In this document: positions 42,150 through 54,024 of the stretch, in pieces
How the letters are laid out: each line of letters starts with the position of its first letter
Numbering within the stretch: the stretch's first letter is position 1
Origin: Rhododendron vialii
Taxonomy: Eukaryota; Streptophyta; Magnoliopsida; Ericales; Ericaceae
NCBI RefSeq assembly: GCF_030253575.1
Contig: NC_080568.1
Coordinates: 32,701,001 to 32,765,000, forward strand
Reading direction: 5' to 3'
Length of the DNA: 64,000 bases
Program-made: the position numbers and the translations under genes
Notes under the pieces: generated by a model
The model's input: the letters and a program-made list of their open reading frames with translations, nothing else
What the model was told of the DNA's origin: nothing
The model's database searches: none

Positions 42150-42913
42150 TGTGCACGAGAGGACTCGGGATTTGAATTCGAGGGGCCAAACCTAAATCAC
42201 ATAACCTGCAGGCGGGTATGGGAGCGTGAGTGTAAAAACGCCTTTTAAAAAACCTCCCAAATAACTAAAATCCGTGAGTACGTACAAGAAGTGAGAGCAC
42301 AAGTGCAGAACAAAAATTAAGAGTGTGAATGAAGGCTATTTTACAGAATTATGTGACTAATGGCCAAACTATGAGAGGAATTTTTTCATACAAAAACAAA
42401 TTAATTCAGAATCGTAACAATACGAACTATACTCACAAAATACAACATAATAGATACTTAAATCTCGTGTAATGAAAATGAATAGGGTAGTTATTTTCAC
42501 ACTCCCTTCTTTTTATAACTACACTTCATTTTTTGTCATCTTATGATGTGAATTTACAGTGTTGTCCTTCCCAAGTGTAAAAGAGTATATAAATGAAATG
42601 TTAATTTTGTAAACTCACATCACAAGAGAAAAAAGTACATAAAAGAGGAGTTTGAGAATCAATTACCAAATGAATATGGCCTATAAATCGCAATATTTAG
42701 GACAAAATTCAGAACTATATATAATACTACGAACTTTACTAGTTTGAAAAGTTTGAGATGTTGCTCATGATCACGTACGTGCATTATGTAACTTATAGAG
42801 TGCGACTACATATCCTATGGGTGCATATTCTTTCACTATGCTTTTATGGAAGCTAAAAACTTTAACAAACAATTTATGAACTGGTTAGTCCCGTCCAACC
42901 AATATCATCTGAG

Positions 42914-42976
<63 letters not shown>

Positions 42977-43095
42977 TTTCAAGTTTCAACATTAACCCCG
43001 TCAAATCAACGAGCGATCAAAAAGTTAATACAAATACCGGACGCAGAGAGATTAACCCACAAGGAAAGGTAATAGAGGGCGAAATTTTCAATTTA
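42150..43095. repeat. Direct duplication, left copy
   Basis: Aligns with 44160-44750: GAGGACTCGGGATTTGAATT, GGGGCCAAACCTAAATCACA, AATCGTAACAATACGAA, TTTTCACACTCC, CCAATATC.TCTGAGATT and CCACAAGGAAAGGTAATAGA appear in order. The left copy has extra sequence, including the AT tract. Non-coding. Confidence 0.8.
42916..42975. repeat. (TA)~29 microsatellite
   Basis: About 29 TA units inside the left duplicate; the right duplicate has GATTGTATATTC at this place. Confidence 0.92.
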
Positions 43096-43234
43096 GGTTC
43101 TTATGATGCGGATCATGCTTGTTGTTTATTGGCATGTTCATAATAGTTGCAATAGTTTTTCTAAAGAGGCTGGTGAATTTGTGAGTTGCGCATCTGTGTT
43201 GCATACTACGTAAGAGAGTTGCTTTAGATGGGTT
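43096..43234. other. Spacer
   Basis: Short unique sequence ending in the LINE target site GCTTTAGATGGGTT. Confidence 0.4.
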
Positions 43235-43352
43235 TTTTTTTTTGGACGAACAAGATAATCCAATGTATATATAGAATAAAACAAAGTACGAAGAACCGGA
43301 ACTCCATCGGTCCGAAAATACAACAAAAAAAAATACAACGGCAGTGTCGGAA
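43235..43352 (-). mobile_element. Short LINE tail insertion
   Basis: 14-bp target duplication GCTTTAGATGGGTT (43221-43234 and 43353-43366), poly(A) on minus (T run from 43233), ~118 bp. Confidence 0.85.
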
Positions 43353-43470
43353 GCTTTAGATGGGTTGTATTGTATGATGTTAGAAAATGCATTGAAATTT
43401 TTGGGTCTAGAAAATATATAGTGGTATTTCTGTTGCTTTTGGTGTGGTTTGAATGGTCAAAAATGATAGA

Positions 43471-43727
43471 GGTACAGAAATTTTGGGACCGAATCCGGAC
43501 CGACGGCCGCCGGCGAGCCATCTCCGGCCAGCGGACGGCCGATCCGAGCCGTCCAAAAATTCTAAAAAAAAAAACCGAGGGGCCCCTACGCGGGAATCAA
43601 CGTCATCCGAGGTGTGTAGGGTGCTTGATCGGAGCACCCCTTTTCGTATGTGTATATGTATATCCGGTGGCCGGAGATGGCTCGCCGGCGGCCGTCGGTC
43701 CGGATTCGGTCCCAAAATTTCTGTACC
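43471..43727. mobile_element. GC-rich foldback MITE, copy 1
   Basis: Near-perfect terminal inverted repeats of ~60 bp: GGTACAGAAATTTTGGGACC, then GAATCCGGACCGACGGCC, at the left and the complement ending TCCCAAAATTTCTGTACC at the right. Unusually GC-rich for the window (CCGGCGAGCC, GGCCAGCGG). Non-coding. Confidence 0.88.
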
Positions 43728-43820
43728 TGTAGTGTTACTCTTGAATGGTACATCGTATGCCTAACATTTGAGAGTAGTACTTATAGAGCACAGATGATGG
43801 AGAGTTTCTGTCCAGAAAAC

Positions 43821-44093
43821 CTATAGATACCGACGGCTCCCTCGCAGAAATCGTATCGATGGCCAAGTCGGGCCGTCTCCGGCCACTGGACGACCGATCC
43901 GAGCAATCCAAAAATTCTATTAAAAAAAACGAGGGGGCCCATGCAGGAATCAACAACATCCGATGTGTGCAGGGTGCTTGATCTAAACACCCTATTTTTC
44001 GTGTATATATGTATGATCGGCCGTCCGGTGGCCGGAGACAGCCCGGCATGGCCGTCGGTACGATTTAGGTGAGGGAGCCGTCGGTACCTATAG
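43821..44093. mobile_element. GC-rich foldback MITE, copy 2
   Basis: Ends CTATAGATACCGACGGCTCC and GGAGCCGTCGGTACCTATAG; shares GGGCCGTCTCCGGCCACTGG, CCAAAAATTCT, GAATCAAC...CATCCGA.GTGTG and AGGGTGCTTGATC with copy 1. Different outer ends, same internal family. Confidence 0.82.
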
Positions 44094-44159
44094 CAAAACT
44101 CATCTCTGTCGTAGGCCCGCCTTTTCTCGTACCCTGATTTTAGAAATAGGTGTGTGCAC

Positions 44160-44750
44160 ACTAGTACTACGTACGGGAGGACTCAGGATTTGAATTCAAG
44201 GGGCCAAACCTAAATCACATAATCCGCAGGCAGGTGCGGGAACACGAGCGTAAAAGCCTCTAAAAAACCTCCAAAATAAGTAAAATTCTTGGGTACGAGA
44301 AGTGAGGGCACAAGCGCAGACAGAGCAAGAATTGAGAATCGTAACAATACGAAATATGCTCACAAAATACAATATAATAGAAACTTAAGTCCCATGTAAT
44401 GAAAATGAACAGAGTAGTAATTTTCACACTCCTTTTTTTTATAACCACACTTCATTTTATGTCCTCTTATGATTGAATTTACCAAGTTGTCCTTCCCAAG
44501 TGTAAGAGTATACAAATTAAAGATTAATTTTGTAAATTGACATCAAAAGAGGACAAAAAAATGTGATTATGAAAAAGAGGAGTTTAGTCCCGTCAAACCA
44601 ATATCGTCTGAGATTGTATATTCTTTCAATATTAGTCCCGTCAAACTAACGGGCGCTCAAAAAGTTAAAAAAAATACCGACACATCCTTTAAGATCTAAA
44701 GAGATTAATCCACAAGGAAAGGTAATAGAGAGGGCGAAACTTTCAAGAAC
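44160..44750. repeat. Direct duplication, right copy
   Basis: Shorter partner of 42150-43095, without the TA expansion. Confidence 0.8.
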
Positions 44751-46038
44751 TTGCAATCCAGCATTCCAATACCTAGAAAGCACCAGTTAAAAAAATCACC
44801 AGGACAGTTTACAAAACCCAAGGAACAACCATCAGCACAAAGTCTTTCTAAAACCTTAAAACTGTCAAATTTTAATAAGAATCCCTATACTTTGTTACCC
44901 TCAAACCAAGACATTGACCAAGAAACTTTTAGGACACCAATGACACCATACATAAAATAAAAACCAATGAGATTCCAACCCTAACCACAGAAGTTAGAAC
45001 TTCACTAATAAATAAACAAATAGCAGCTGCACAATACTCTTGTCTTCAAATTATATGTTAATGTCTAATCCTGGAAGAAGCCTTCCAACAACTCTCACAA
45101 GGAAAACAAAGCCACTGGGAAAACCTGAAAGGAAAGACAGGAATATTGTAAAGATGTCCAATTTCTAAGATCCAATCGAAAACTAGAAAGGTTCTCCAAT
45201 CCTTTGATGCATAATCATACCGCACATTTGCACAAAGAACTGCTGCCCGTCACAGGCTGCGGTGAGTTCCTTTAAATGACCACAGCATGAGCCAGGCATT
45301 TGTCATACATACCTGAGAGGGAGGGAGGGCATTTAAAATGGAGAAAAATGCCCCAAAATCATATCTACGCAAGGACTCAGGAGTATACTGAGTCCACATA
45401 ACTTCACAACAGAATCCAGGAAATGGGCCGAGGCATCAGCTTCTAAAAATTTAAACAAACCTGCTCCACTGCATCTTATGGGAAATTAAGCTACCCTTAA
45501 CATAAACTCAACTCAAACAAACATCTGCGTATGTTCAAAATCCACAACTACAGATATCCGAGTATTTCTAGATTCTACTCTAGTCATCACTTTGTGGAAT
45601 GGATCAAGATTTCTGAAATTATGGAGAAATATGAAACGATTGCCATCAATGTAAAACCCAGAACTATGAAGTGCAGTTCTTCACAGGTGAGGTCTCAAAG
45701 TCAAAAGGAATCGAGATGATTTATCTAAACATAATGCTGGAACATACAAATATACGGACCCTTTTCATATTGAGTCAGTGACAGTCACATGTAAATTGGA
45801 CAAACAAGTATAATGCAAATGAGCACTGATCAAGTACAAACTCATTACCTTAATTATCATGGATTATACTGCGGCCCAGAGTGCTCCAGAACAATGCTGG
45901 ATATCACAACGGGCCTGTAAGGAGGCCTGCAGCACCAGGAAATCCCTAGTCAGAAATTTGAAGCTCCAAAACGTGCAGTAGTTCACAGAGAAAATTTTAC
46001 CTGTATCAGCTTATCCAAATATGTTTGATAAATGTACT
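44751..46038 (-). other. Probable 3' UTR and flank of CASC3 gene
   Basis: After the CASC3 stop (46039) the exon seems to run to 46002, where GATACAG|GTAAAAT offers a donor, suggesting a 3'-UTR intron. No coding gene is seen. An open frame at 44751-44960 has no recognisable features. Confidence 0.4.
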
Positions 46039-49000
46039 TCACTGGCCAAAATTCATCTCCGTATATCTGCACAGAAACAAAAAAAAAACAAACAAACAAA
46101 CGTTTAAAATAAAAGGCCAAGAGACAATTACAGCATAAGGTAGGAATGGAATCTAAACAGAGATGACAGCAGGAAATGATATTTTCTGCACTGAGGATAG
46201 ATTGTGGCATTCAACTTGCCTTCGGGTATTTTTTTGCCGTTGACCAAACTCATCACTCGCTGCTTCTGGATACAAGAATGGTAAGTTAGCACGACTCAGT
46301 GGAAACTAATGAAGTCAACCAAGACTAAGTTCTAGCAAATACAATCATTTCAGAAAATGAAAAAGGCATGTTACCAGATCTCTGTGAAGCCTTCCACTCA
46401 TTGTTGGGCTTATTTGCATTGGTTTCTATGCTGAAACAGAAGACTCCATATTAATCTCTCGTAAATCAAATTGAAAGAATATTAACACGTAACTTTCTAC
46501 AAAAAAAAAAAGTGTTCCGTTTTAAAGTTTAGTGAAGTGCAATTTTTCATCTGCAATTAAAGCAAGTATCTCAAAGAATAAGGAACTCAAGTCACACATC
46601 CATGTCGAGGGTTCATTCATGCCTATGCTTGACTAGAGCCAAAAAAAAAAATTAGCGTTCACAAAACGAGAGAAAATAATGAGACATGCGCTGCTTGAAT
46701 CCAACTCCCAACACCTTCATTCGTAGCCATGTGTCCACCCCATCTATTCACAGGAGAACCCACAGATAAAGGAACTTGTCTCTACCCTTCATTTTGGTTT
46801 AGGTCCTACACGAAGCGGGAGCGGGAGCGGGAGTGGGGGCGGGGGAGCGGATGATCACAGAAGTGTGGGAGCGCTATTGAGAGCGGTTAGGAAAAATTAT
46901 TAAAATTATAAATATATTTTGGAATTTTATATTGTTAAATGTCAATATAAAAATATTATTCTACCATATAAAATATTACTATTAAAATTATAAGTTTCTA
47001 GTTATATTTCAACATTTTTATTGTAGCACATGATTACACAATAGAGCTCTTGTGCATATTAAGTAGGAGTAAAAGTTAAGGGCATTAATATGACTCTAGA
47101 AGGTTAATATCAGATGTCCTCACTAACAAGATCAAAACAACTTTAAAGGTACCAATTGCAACTTGAATCGTAAGTCTCTCAACCGTTTTTGGGTGTAAGT
47201 TCCCGTATAGGTAAGGAACGAGTTCCCGTCGTCATTGGGACGGGTTTCTTGGAGTTTCCTTCGACGGGAACGCGGAAACGCGTTTCCGTCGAAGAAACGT
47301 GGGCATAGTTGAAGGTTTCTGCAACTAAATGTCAAAGCAACTTGCGTATTTATTCCTATAACAGTATGTGACGTTACATGCGCCTAGACTGGTAGACATT
47401 CACCCGAAAATCATAAGAACCCAGGCAGATACAAGAGCGGAGCCAAAGCACGTCATAAACGGGTACCCTAAATGACGGAATCCTGCCTATAAATTTCCAC
47501 AGATGAAACAAGAAGATTCTTTCCGCTATTGGGATCACGAATGAACGCCACAGATGGCACAAAAAGGATATCAAACCAAGTCCATCTAAATACAAAGTAT
47601 CTTTGCACTTATATTTGGATAATAAGCCACATGACAGTTAAAAGAGACATCCAATAGAAGAGAGGAAGGGTAATCCCAACTCAGGACCCTATAAGAGTTC
47701 TAAGCTTCCACACTCTGTTAATATATGCTTTCAACTTGAAGAAATCACCTTAATAATTGACTCAAAAGAGAAACAAAACTTTGTTCCAAGCAGAGGTAAC
47801 CAAACAAAAAGGTTGGATTTGAATTTCATAACAATATGCCAAGACTAGAAAACCAATGCAACTAACCTGGAAGCTCCCGAAGAAGATGTCTGTCCCGACG
47901 GGCGGGAGTGATAAGCACCATCAACAGCAAGATAAGGTGAACCGTATGCTGCCCCCAAAGCACCCGCAGCACCAGCCAAAACTGGTAGCCTGAACACAAG
48001 GATGATATGAAAAACGTACAAATCAGCATAAAGAATGACAAAAATACAAAAAGTTAGAGAAGCAAAATAGCAATTTCTAGTTTAGCAGGTAAATGTCACT
48101 ATGGTTGTACGTATGATGAACACGTCTCCAAGACAGTGAGGGGCCATCGAGAAAGCACCTCATATCCTACGGGATGACGAATCTCTTCGTAATTCTAAGA
48201 ACTACATTACCACGAAAGTGTAGGTACGGTACTTTAACTAGGAGAGACTGACGGAAGCTGTGGGATCTCGAATGCTAATACAAAGTCGATGCATCAAGCA
48301 TTAGTGTCATACTGTCACGCTAACCTTTAGAAGTTCAAAAATGTATTACAAAAAACTACAGTATAATCAATATTTTTAAGGAAACAAGTTTAGAATTTTG
48401 CCTATAGAATCATGTTTATACATGTCAAACTTGAAGAAAAGAGCCTCTAAAGTATCAAGCTGTATTCCTTCCTTGACACCTTGTCACGAAGTTTCAGACC
48501 CTTCCAAATATAAGAAACCAATACTCAGAAACAATCCCTTGCCCGTGGAGGTAGTGTGTGCTTGAGCACATGTGCATTTGTATCATCACGCGTTTGATAC
48601 GACAAGTATTCCGACCACATAGCCCTGAAGATCGAAACACACAGCCGTACAAAACTTTCAGTACTTACCGCGTAGAATTTGTTACCCCTTCTCCCAAATG
48701 TTAGGGAGCCAGAGGACAGAACAGAAGGTTCATAGTCCTGTCAAAATAACTCAAGCCTACAACTCATCAACTCTCTTCCATGCCACACATGAAAAAAAAA
48801 GTGACAATTACCTAGTAGACCTATCAACTCATCCTTATTGATGATCCATTTCGATATCTAAACTTGATCACTTTCCTGTAGTAAAAGCAACAAAAGGGGG
48901 AGAGCTGTATACACTCAGAAAGCTCATAATCTGAGAGCTGTACACCCACGAGCATGTATACATCACCCATAAGCCAAAATGTACGATACAGATAATGGTC

Positions 49001-52000
49001 AATCCTCCACCATCCAGCAAAAGGGAAAAAGGGGCTATGCAAAAGTACAGATCCATTCAAACCATGTTTGGGGGACCTTAATCCCTCAAATAGTTATCAT
49101 CTCTCTAGCAGCTCCACAACTTTCAAGGCAAACTTCCACAGCCAATTGTTAAGATTCTACGATTGTACTGCTAGCTTTTGTACAATCTGTATGCTTTCCC
49201 GATTATCCCTAAAGCTCAAGAATGAGATAGCTTCCGCCCAAACCTGTGTTAAGATTCTTAAATTCCTAAATGATGAGCTTCTAAGATGTATCATTCAGCT
49301 TATTAAAAAATTGGTAGTTTAATCAGATCCACAAAAACGAATGGCATATGAGAAACTAAACTAGGTGCCTAAAGCCTAAGAATTAAAAGCAGGAAAATGC
49401 AACAAATAACATTACACTTAAGAAAATGGATAACTGTAATACCAAGTCATCTCAGAGTTTCCCATTCCAAGTTGAGGTTGACCAACATAACCAGGGAAGG
49501 CCATGCCAACAGCCGGAAGTCCCATACCACCAGGATGCTGGCCACCAAACTGCATTACTGCAAGTCATCCATTAAAAAAATATATATCAAAAAGAAGTTT
49601 AAACTTTGAGTGGGAGATCATCAAGCAAACTGTAAAAGAACAAGCCATAATCTTGCGATCTCGATATATTTCACAATCCATAAAATTATCAACTACTACT
49701 CTAAGTTTTGAGGAGAATAAGGGAATGCGGGTTAACACTCAAAACCGATACTAAATGAAACTGAACTTAGGCTCATGTTTGTCATCCTTGCCAAATGAGG
49801 GCATCCGGACAATGGCAGTTTAGTGAGAAAAATATTCCAACAACTTTTTATTGTTTGTGTTGAATGTCTAAATCTGACAAGTAAAATATGATTGTGAAGA
49901 TTCACCTGGTAAGAACGTGAAGTTCGGATCACCATGACCACCGCCCATATTACCAGAGGCTCCCATGACCTGAGCACCATATGGAAAAGAACCCCTTCCG
50001 CTGCCTTGAATGCTTCCTCTTCCTTTTCCAACCAATGTAGTCTTGGATTTACCTGATTCTGAAGGAGATCCCATTTCTGCAGATTGGAAAGACTTTATTG
50101 ACAAAGCCGCTTTTGGCGGAGAAGAAGTCTGAGATCCACTAACAGGAGACTGTCCTAACTGCTGAACAGAAGCTTGCAAAGAAGGTTGAACTCGTGTTTG
50201 AACTGGATTTCGCTGCACATTGTGGAGTTGGGTTGGCGGAGAAGCTCTATTGACTTGAATATGAGGTGCTACCCCTCTCCCCTGAGCCCTTGACTGAAGA
50301 GGTTGAGTAGTATTCACTAAAGAAGCTCCAGAAAACGGCAACTGTGAGCTCGTTGAAGGCTTTCCACCAATCGCAGAAGCAGAGTCATTAATACTAAGCT
50401 TTTCCATACCAATGGAACCAACTACACTCTTTCCTCGCACCATTGTATTGGTATTTGGAAGGTTCCGACTCGTAGCTTTTTCATCCCTTTTCTGAGTCAA
50501 GCTGGGTTCTTTGTTGGAAGAGCTAGAAGGATAAAATGGAGGGGAAGCAGAATTCAAGCTTGAAGCAAACAGTTGCTTCCTAGAAGGAGCTGGGTCAGAT
50601 TCCGAATTTGATGAGGCCATAGATGCTCTCCCAGAAGAATTGTGCAATGTTTTCTCAATTGGCCTCCCAGATCTACTAAACACAGCAAAGTTACAGCACA
50701 TGATTTAAATAAGCATGATAAAACTGAGAAATAGAATAATTTATAACTCTCAAATGTAATATATACTCACGGTTTATGTTGCATTGGAGGTACTCCACCG
50801 TAGTTCTTTCTAGAAGGCTCATACCTTCTAGGGCCTCTGCCTCTCACACTCTTTGGTCCCTGGTTCTGGTTGTTATTGTTGTATGTTTTCGACTTGTTTC
50901 CTCCACCAGGATATCCACGATCTGCACCTCGATTTTTCTCACGTGCTCGATAACGACCTCTAGAGTTCCTTGTACCCTGAAATTGAAAATTTCAGATATT
51001 ACAAAAGGCAGATTTTCAAATGGTGTCATTCAGAGCCAATTCAACAATCATGAAATCTTAACCTCTTCATAGTGCCGTTCCTGGACAGTTATCTCCTCAA
51101 ACTTGTCATGCCCCCATTTTCTCTCGTCCTTTGACTCCCATAACTTCTTTCCAACAAATGTCCGCCTAAACAGATAGGAACAATAAAAAACAAACATAGA
51201 GCAGATTTGTGTCATTGAACTCGGAGCAAAACTGACATATTCCCGGACAACAAATAAAAAAGAGACGACAAAGAAGTAAAAGGAAAAAAAGTCATACAGG
51301 GGTCAGATTTTTTGATGTCAAAGGCTATACATAAAGATTAAAAGAAAACATGAAAATTACATATAGCGTTGTATCTGGAGGTGTACAAAACAAAGCCATC
51401 ATCGGCGAGAAAATACTAAAGTCCCGGTGACAGAATCTTCACTACAAAGCAAGCAATTTTCTCTCCGGACATAAGAATCCATAAAATGCCAATCTCTTGT
51501 TAGTCATTGCTGCAACTATAGCAGTTGGTGCTCCACATGCACAAACTGATTCCTCAAGTTTCTCAAGTTTTATTCATGATTGCTCGATTCTTGGTTTTAT
51601 TTCTTTCATTAAATCTCATAACTTATTTATCAATGAACGAAAAATAAGTCCCCTGACTTCTGCACCATTTTCGATGAAGCACGAACACTCCATTTCAGCT
51701 GCCAAGCCTGTCACAACATCGTCTGACACATGTCAGGTACAAACAAGCAACGTCAGGTAACATGTTTGCACGTTGTGTTATGTATCTTATTATTTGTTGT
51801 TTGTTGGACAAATTAGGGGCACACCTCCGACACCAATCCTCTGTCCAGTACATCTCAAGAAATGTTAGAGCCAACGCTTGGTGTATATTTGAATATTTCT
51901 TAGTCAATTAGTGAGTAATAAACTAAGTTCCATTAGTTTGTTATGAGGCAAATGAATTTGAAGTTTCTCTTCCTTGTTTTATTACAGTTTTAAAGATTAT

Positions 52001-53982
52001 GAGATGCAATAGAGTGCTACTTATAGGATTGCTCCAATCTAAACTTCGCTCATGTATGTGACTGGCCAAGTTACTATCAGAAACAGTGAAACACTAAACC
52101 AACCGGAGCCTTATATCCCAATCACTTAGGGTCGGCTACATGAATCTTTTTCCTCCATTGAGCAGGGCCACTTGTTCACGCAATCCCATTATACTCATAT
52201 CTTTGCGCACCACAACATCTAATGTCAATTTAGATCTATCCCTCCCCGTAGCATTGCTACCCAAAACTATAATATCCACTCTCTTAACTACTGCATCTCC
52301 TGGTCTACGGTAGACATGCCCAAACCACCTTAGCCTATTTGCCCTCAACTTCTCCTCTATAGGTGCTACACCTACCATCTCACGAACCGTTTCATTTCTA
52401 ATCCTGTCTCGTCTAGTCTTACCATACATCCACCTCAACATTCTTATTTCCGCTACACTACTATCAGAAACATTAAGGGCCCATTTGTTTGACCGTCTAT
52501 AAGCATCGATTTGGACTGTACTCCCTCCGTCCCATAATATTTGTCCGGTCCGCAAAACGAGGACTACAAAATAATGCATTTCTTTCAGAAAAAAATTTAA
52601 ATTTTTTTCATAAGTTAAAAGAACTCGTCGAGATCTAGTAAATTGTTGAATTTTTTTTCAACTTTTCTTAAAAAAATAGTATTATTTTTACGTCTCCGTT
52701 TTGCAGACCGGACAAATATTATGGGACGGAGGGAGTATTCAAGGGACCACACATCCAGTGTTTGGTTGAACTTGTTATGACCCTGATAAAACATTTAGGA
52801 AGTATGGGATATACAATACCACGGATGGTGGTGATACACTGATACTATATTCATCTCATGACTAGTAATTCGATGGGATTACCGCTTCACTATTAGTTTC
52901 GTCAAACAAATAGGCCCAAAATACGTCATGTTCGCATCTAGGAAAAGCTTATAGGCATGTTTTCGAAAGCTGTGGATACACACTATAGATTATATATTGC
53001 TGCAGATTGTCGATTTTGAATTTTAGTAGAAGAAAATAAACGTGTTTACTATAGATGTGAAATTATCACCCCAAACCCAGCTTTTTGAAATCAAATTCTA
53101 GACCTTTTTTCACCTTCTAGGAATCAGCTAGAATCCAAAATCTTTTCAAAAGAATTTTTGACACACACTCACAAGTCACACTAGCTTTTTAAAAGCTAAA
53201 ATCTCAAAATGAGCTCCTAGAAATTTTTGTAAACCCGCAATGTCTTCTTCATGAAAGTTGTCCTGTCGCAGTGCTGCCAATTACTTCATCCATATGCATA
53301 CAAGCAAGAAACATCCACAGACCCACTAATACCCCCTATAAACCAAATGCCTGTTCGACGATATGGCTCTCGATACAGAAAACATGACCCTCAAGAAATT
53401 ACACAAACAGTAATATAACTCAATTCTATTAAGCCACTGAGAGATAAAAACTCAATGCCAATACCTGTTTCGCCCACCGACATTGCCTCGGAACCTGTCG
53501 TCGTGCATGTAGAAAGCACCCGCTGTCGGCACCGCAAACGGCTCGTTCTCTTTCTTCTCTCCCTCCTCCTCCTCTTCCTCCCCAACCTGATTCACTCCCT
53601 CAATCTCCCCCCCTCTCTCCTCCTCCAATTCCTTCCCCACTTCACCTCTATTTTCGCCTCGTCTCACTTCGTAATCTTCAACCACCGCTACTACCTCCTC
53701 CTCTTCTTCATAACCCTCCAACTCTTCTCCCTCTACCTCCAACTCTTCTTCTTCTTCTTCTTCTTCTTCGTCATCGTACTCGGCCGGCGCGCCCTGACCG
53801 TCCGATTCGACGTCCGACTCGATCACAGCCCTCGATTCAACCTTCCCCTCTCTCTCATCCCCTTCTCCTTCTTCTCTCTCCTCCTCGTCATCGCTCGCCT
53901 CTCTCCTCCGCATCGTTAACGACCGCTTCGCCTCCTCCGGATCACTCTCGTATTCCACATCTTCCTGCCCCGAACCCGCCAT
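46039..53982 (-). CDS. CASC3/MLN51 (Barentsz) exon-junction-complex protein
   Basis: Nine coding exons on minus: 53982-53465, 51165-51063, 50976-50771, 50675-49906, 49557-49443, 47989-47867, 46430-46375, 46265-46220, 46066-46039. They join in frame to 654 residues. The N-terminus (MAGSGQEDVEYESDPEEAKR) is highly acidic, with a Glu run encoded by a TTC/TCT repeat at 53741-53770. Residues ~150-207 are the eIF4A-III/RNA-binding SELOR region: AVPTAGAFYMHDDRFRGN, GGRNRRTFVGKKLWES, KWGHDKFEEITVQERHYEE. An RG-rich region (~208-276) and a long Ser/Pro/Gln region follow. The C-terminus ends EFGQRQKNTRRYTEMNFGQ, as in plant homologues (At1g15280, At1g80000). Introns are GT-AG except that after exon 8, which is GC-AG. 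Expected role: fourth exon-junction-complex core partner in mRNA surveillance and translation. Confidence 0.93.
46218..46219 (-). other. GC splice donor of CASC3 intron 8
   Basis: Minus-strand sequence CCGAAG|GCAAGTTG: apart from the C the donor fits the consensus, and the reading frame continues correctly only with this junction (RR split codon, then YTEMNFGQ). Confidence 0.8.
46431..47866 (-). other. CASC3 intron 6 with repeat debris
   Basis: Contains a G-rich run of GGGAGC units at 46813-46860 and a palindromic stretch around 47215-47300 (TTCCCGTCG...CGACGGGAACGCGGAAACGCG). Probably decayed MITEs; no coding sequence. Confidence 0.45.
47990..49442 (-). other. CASC3 intron 5
   Basis: T-rich on the sense strand; no coding exon or clear element recognised. 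Confidence 0.5.
52096..52468 (-). mobile_element. RTE-type LINE, 3'-terminal fragment
   Basis: On minus: IRMLRWMYGKTRRDRIRNET, then GVAPIEEKLRANRLRWFGHV and YRRPGDAVVKRVD, the characteristic C-terminal tail of plant RTE reverse-transcriptase proteins. It ends with the 3' sequence TGTAGCCGACCCTAAGTGAT and ATAAGGCTCCGG. Heavily 5'-truncated; the frame is open here, although the coding region is only the last ~110 codons. Confidence 0.88.
52477..52917. mobile_element. Tourist-like MITE split by a Stowaway
   Basis: GGGCCCATTTGTTTGAC at the left and GTCAAACAAATAGGCCC at the right are 17-bp terminal inverted repeats; TAA precedes the left end, and the right flank AAA is not a clean match. Without the nested Stowaway it is about 225 bp. 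Confidence 0.72.
52521..52735. mobile_element. Stowaway MITE 4, nested
   Basis: TA at 52519-52520 and 52736-52737; ends CTCCCTCCGTCCCATAATAT and ATATTATGGGACGGAGGGAG are perfectly complementary, with arms continuing through TTGTCCGGTC. Confidence 0.93.
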
Positions 53983-54024
53983 CTCAAAAACCCTAACTCT
54001 GACCTCAAATTTTCCGAACAACAA

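Larger units (their letters stand above)
51166..53464 (-). other. CASC3 intron 1 with nested transposons
   Basis: A 2.3-kb intron holding an RTE LINE fragment and a Tourist-like MITE split by a Stowaway. 51470-51900 holds chance open frames only. Confidence 0.7.

Noticed and set aside
42150-44750. Possible LTR retrotransposon with the two direct repeats as LTRs
   Set aside because: The repeats differ greatly in length, lack TG...CA ends, primer-binding site and polypurine tract, and the interval holds only MITEs and a LINE tail. A plain direct duplication fits better.
46813-46860. G-rich run as a regulatory G-quadruplex
   Set aside because: GGGAGC-type units could form one in principle, but the run lies in an intron beside AT-rich debris and nothing else supports a function.
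53455-53919. Open frame of about 155 codons on the plus strand
   Set aside because: Antisense to exon 1 of the CASC3 gene; it exists because the acidic Glu/Asp-rich coding sequence leaves few stops on the other strand.
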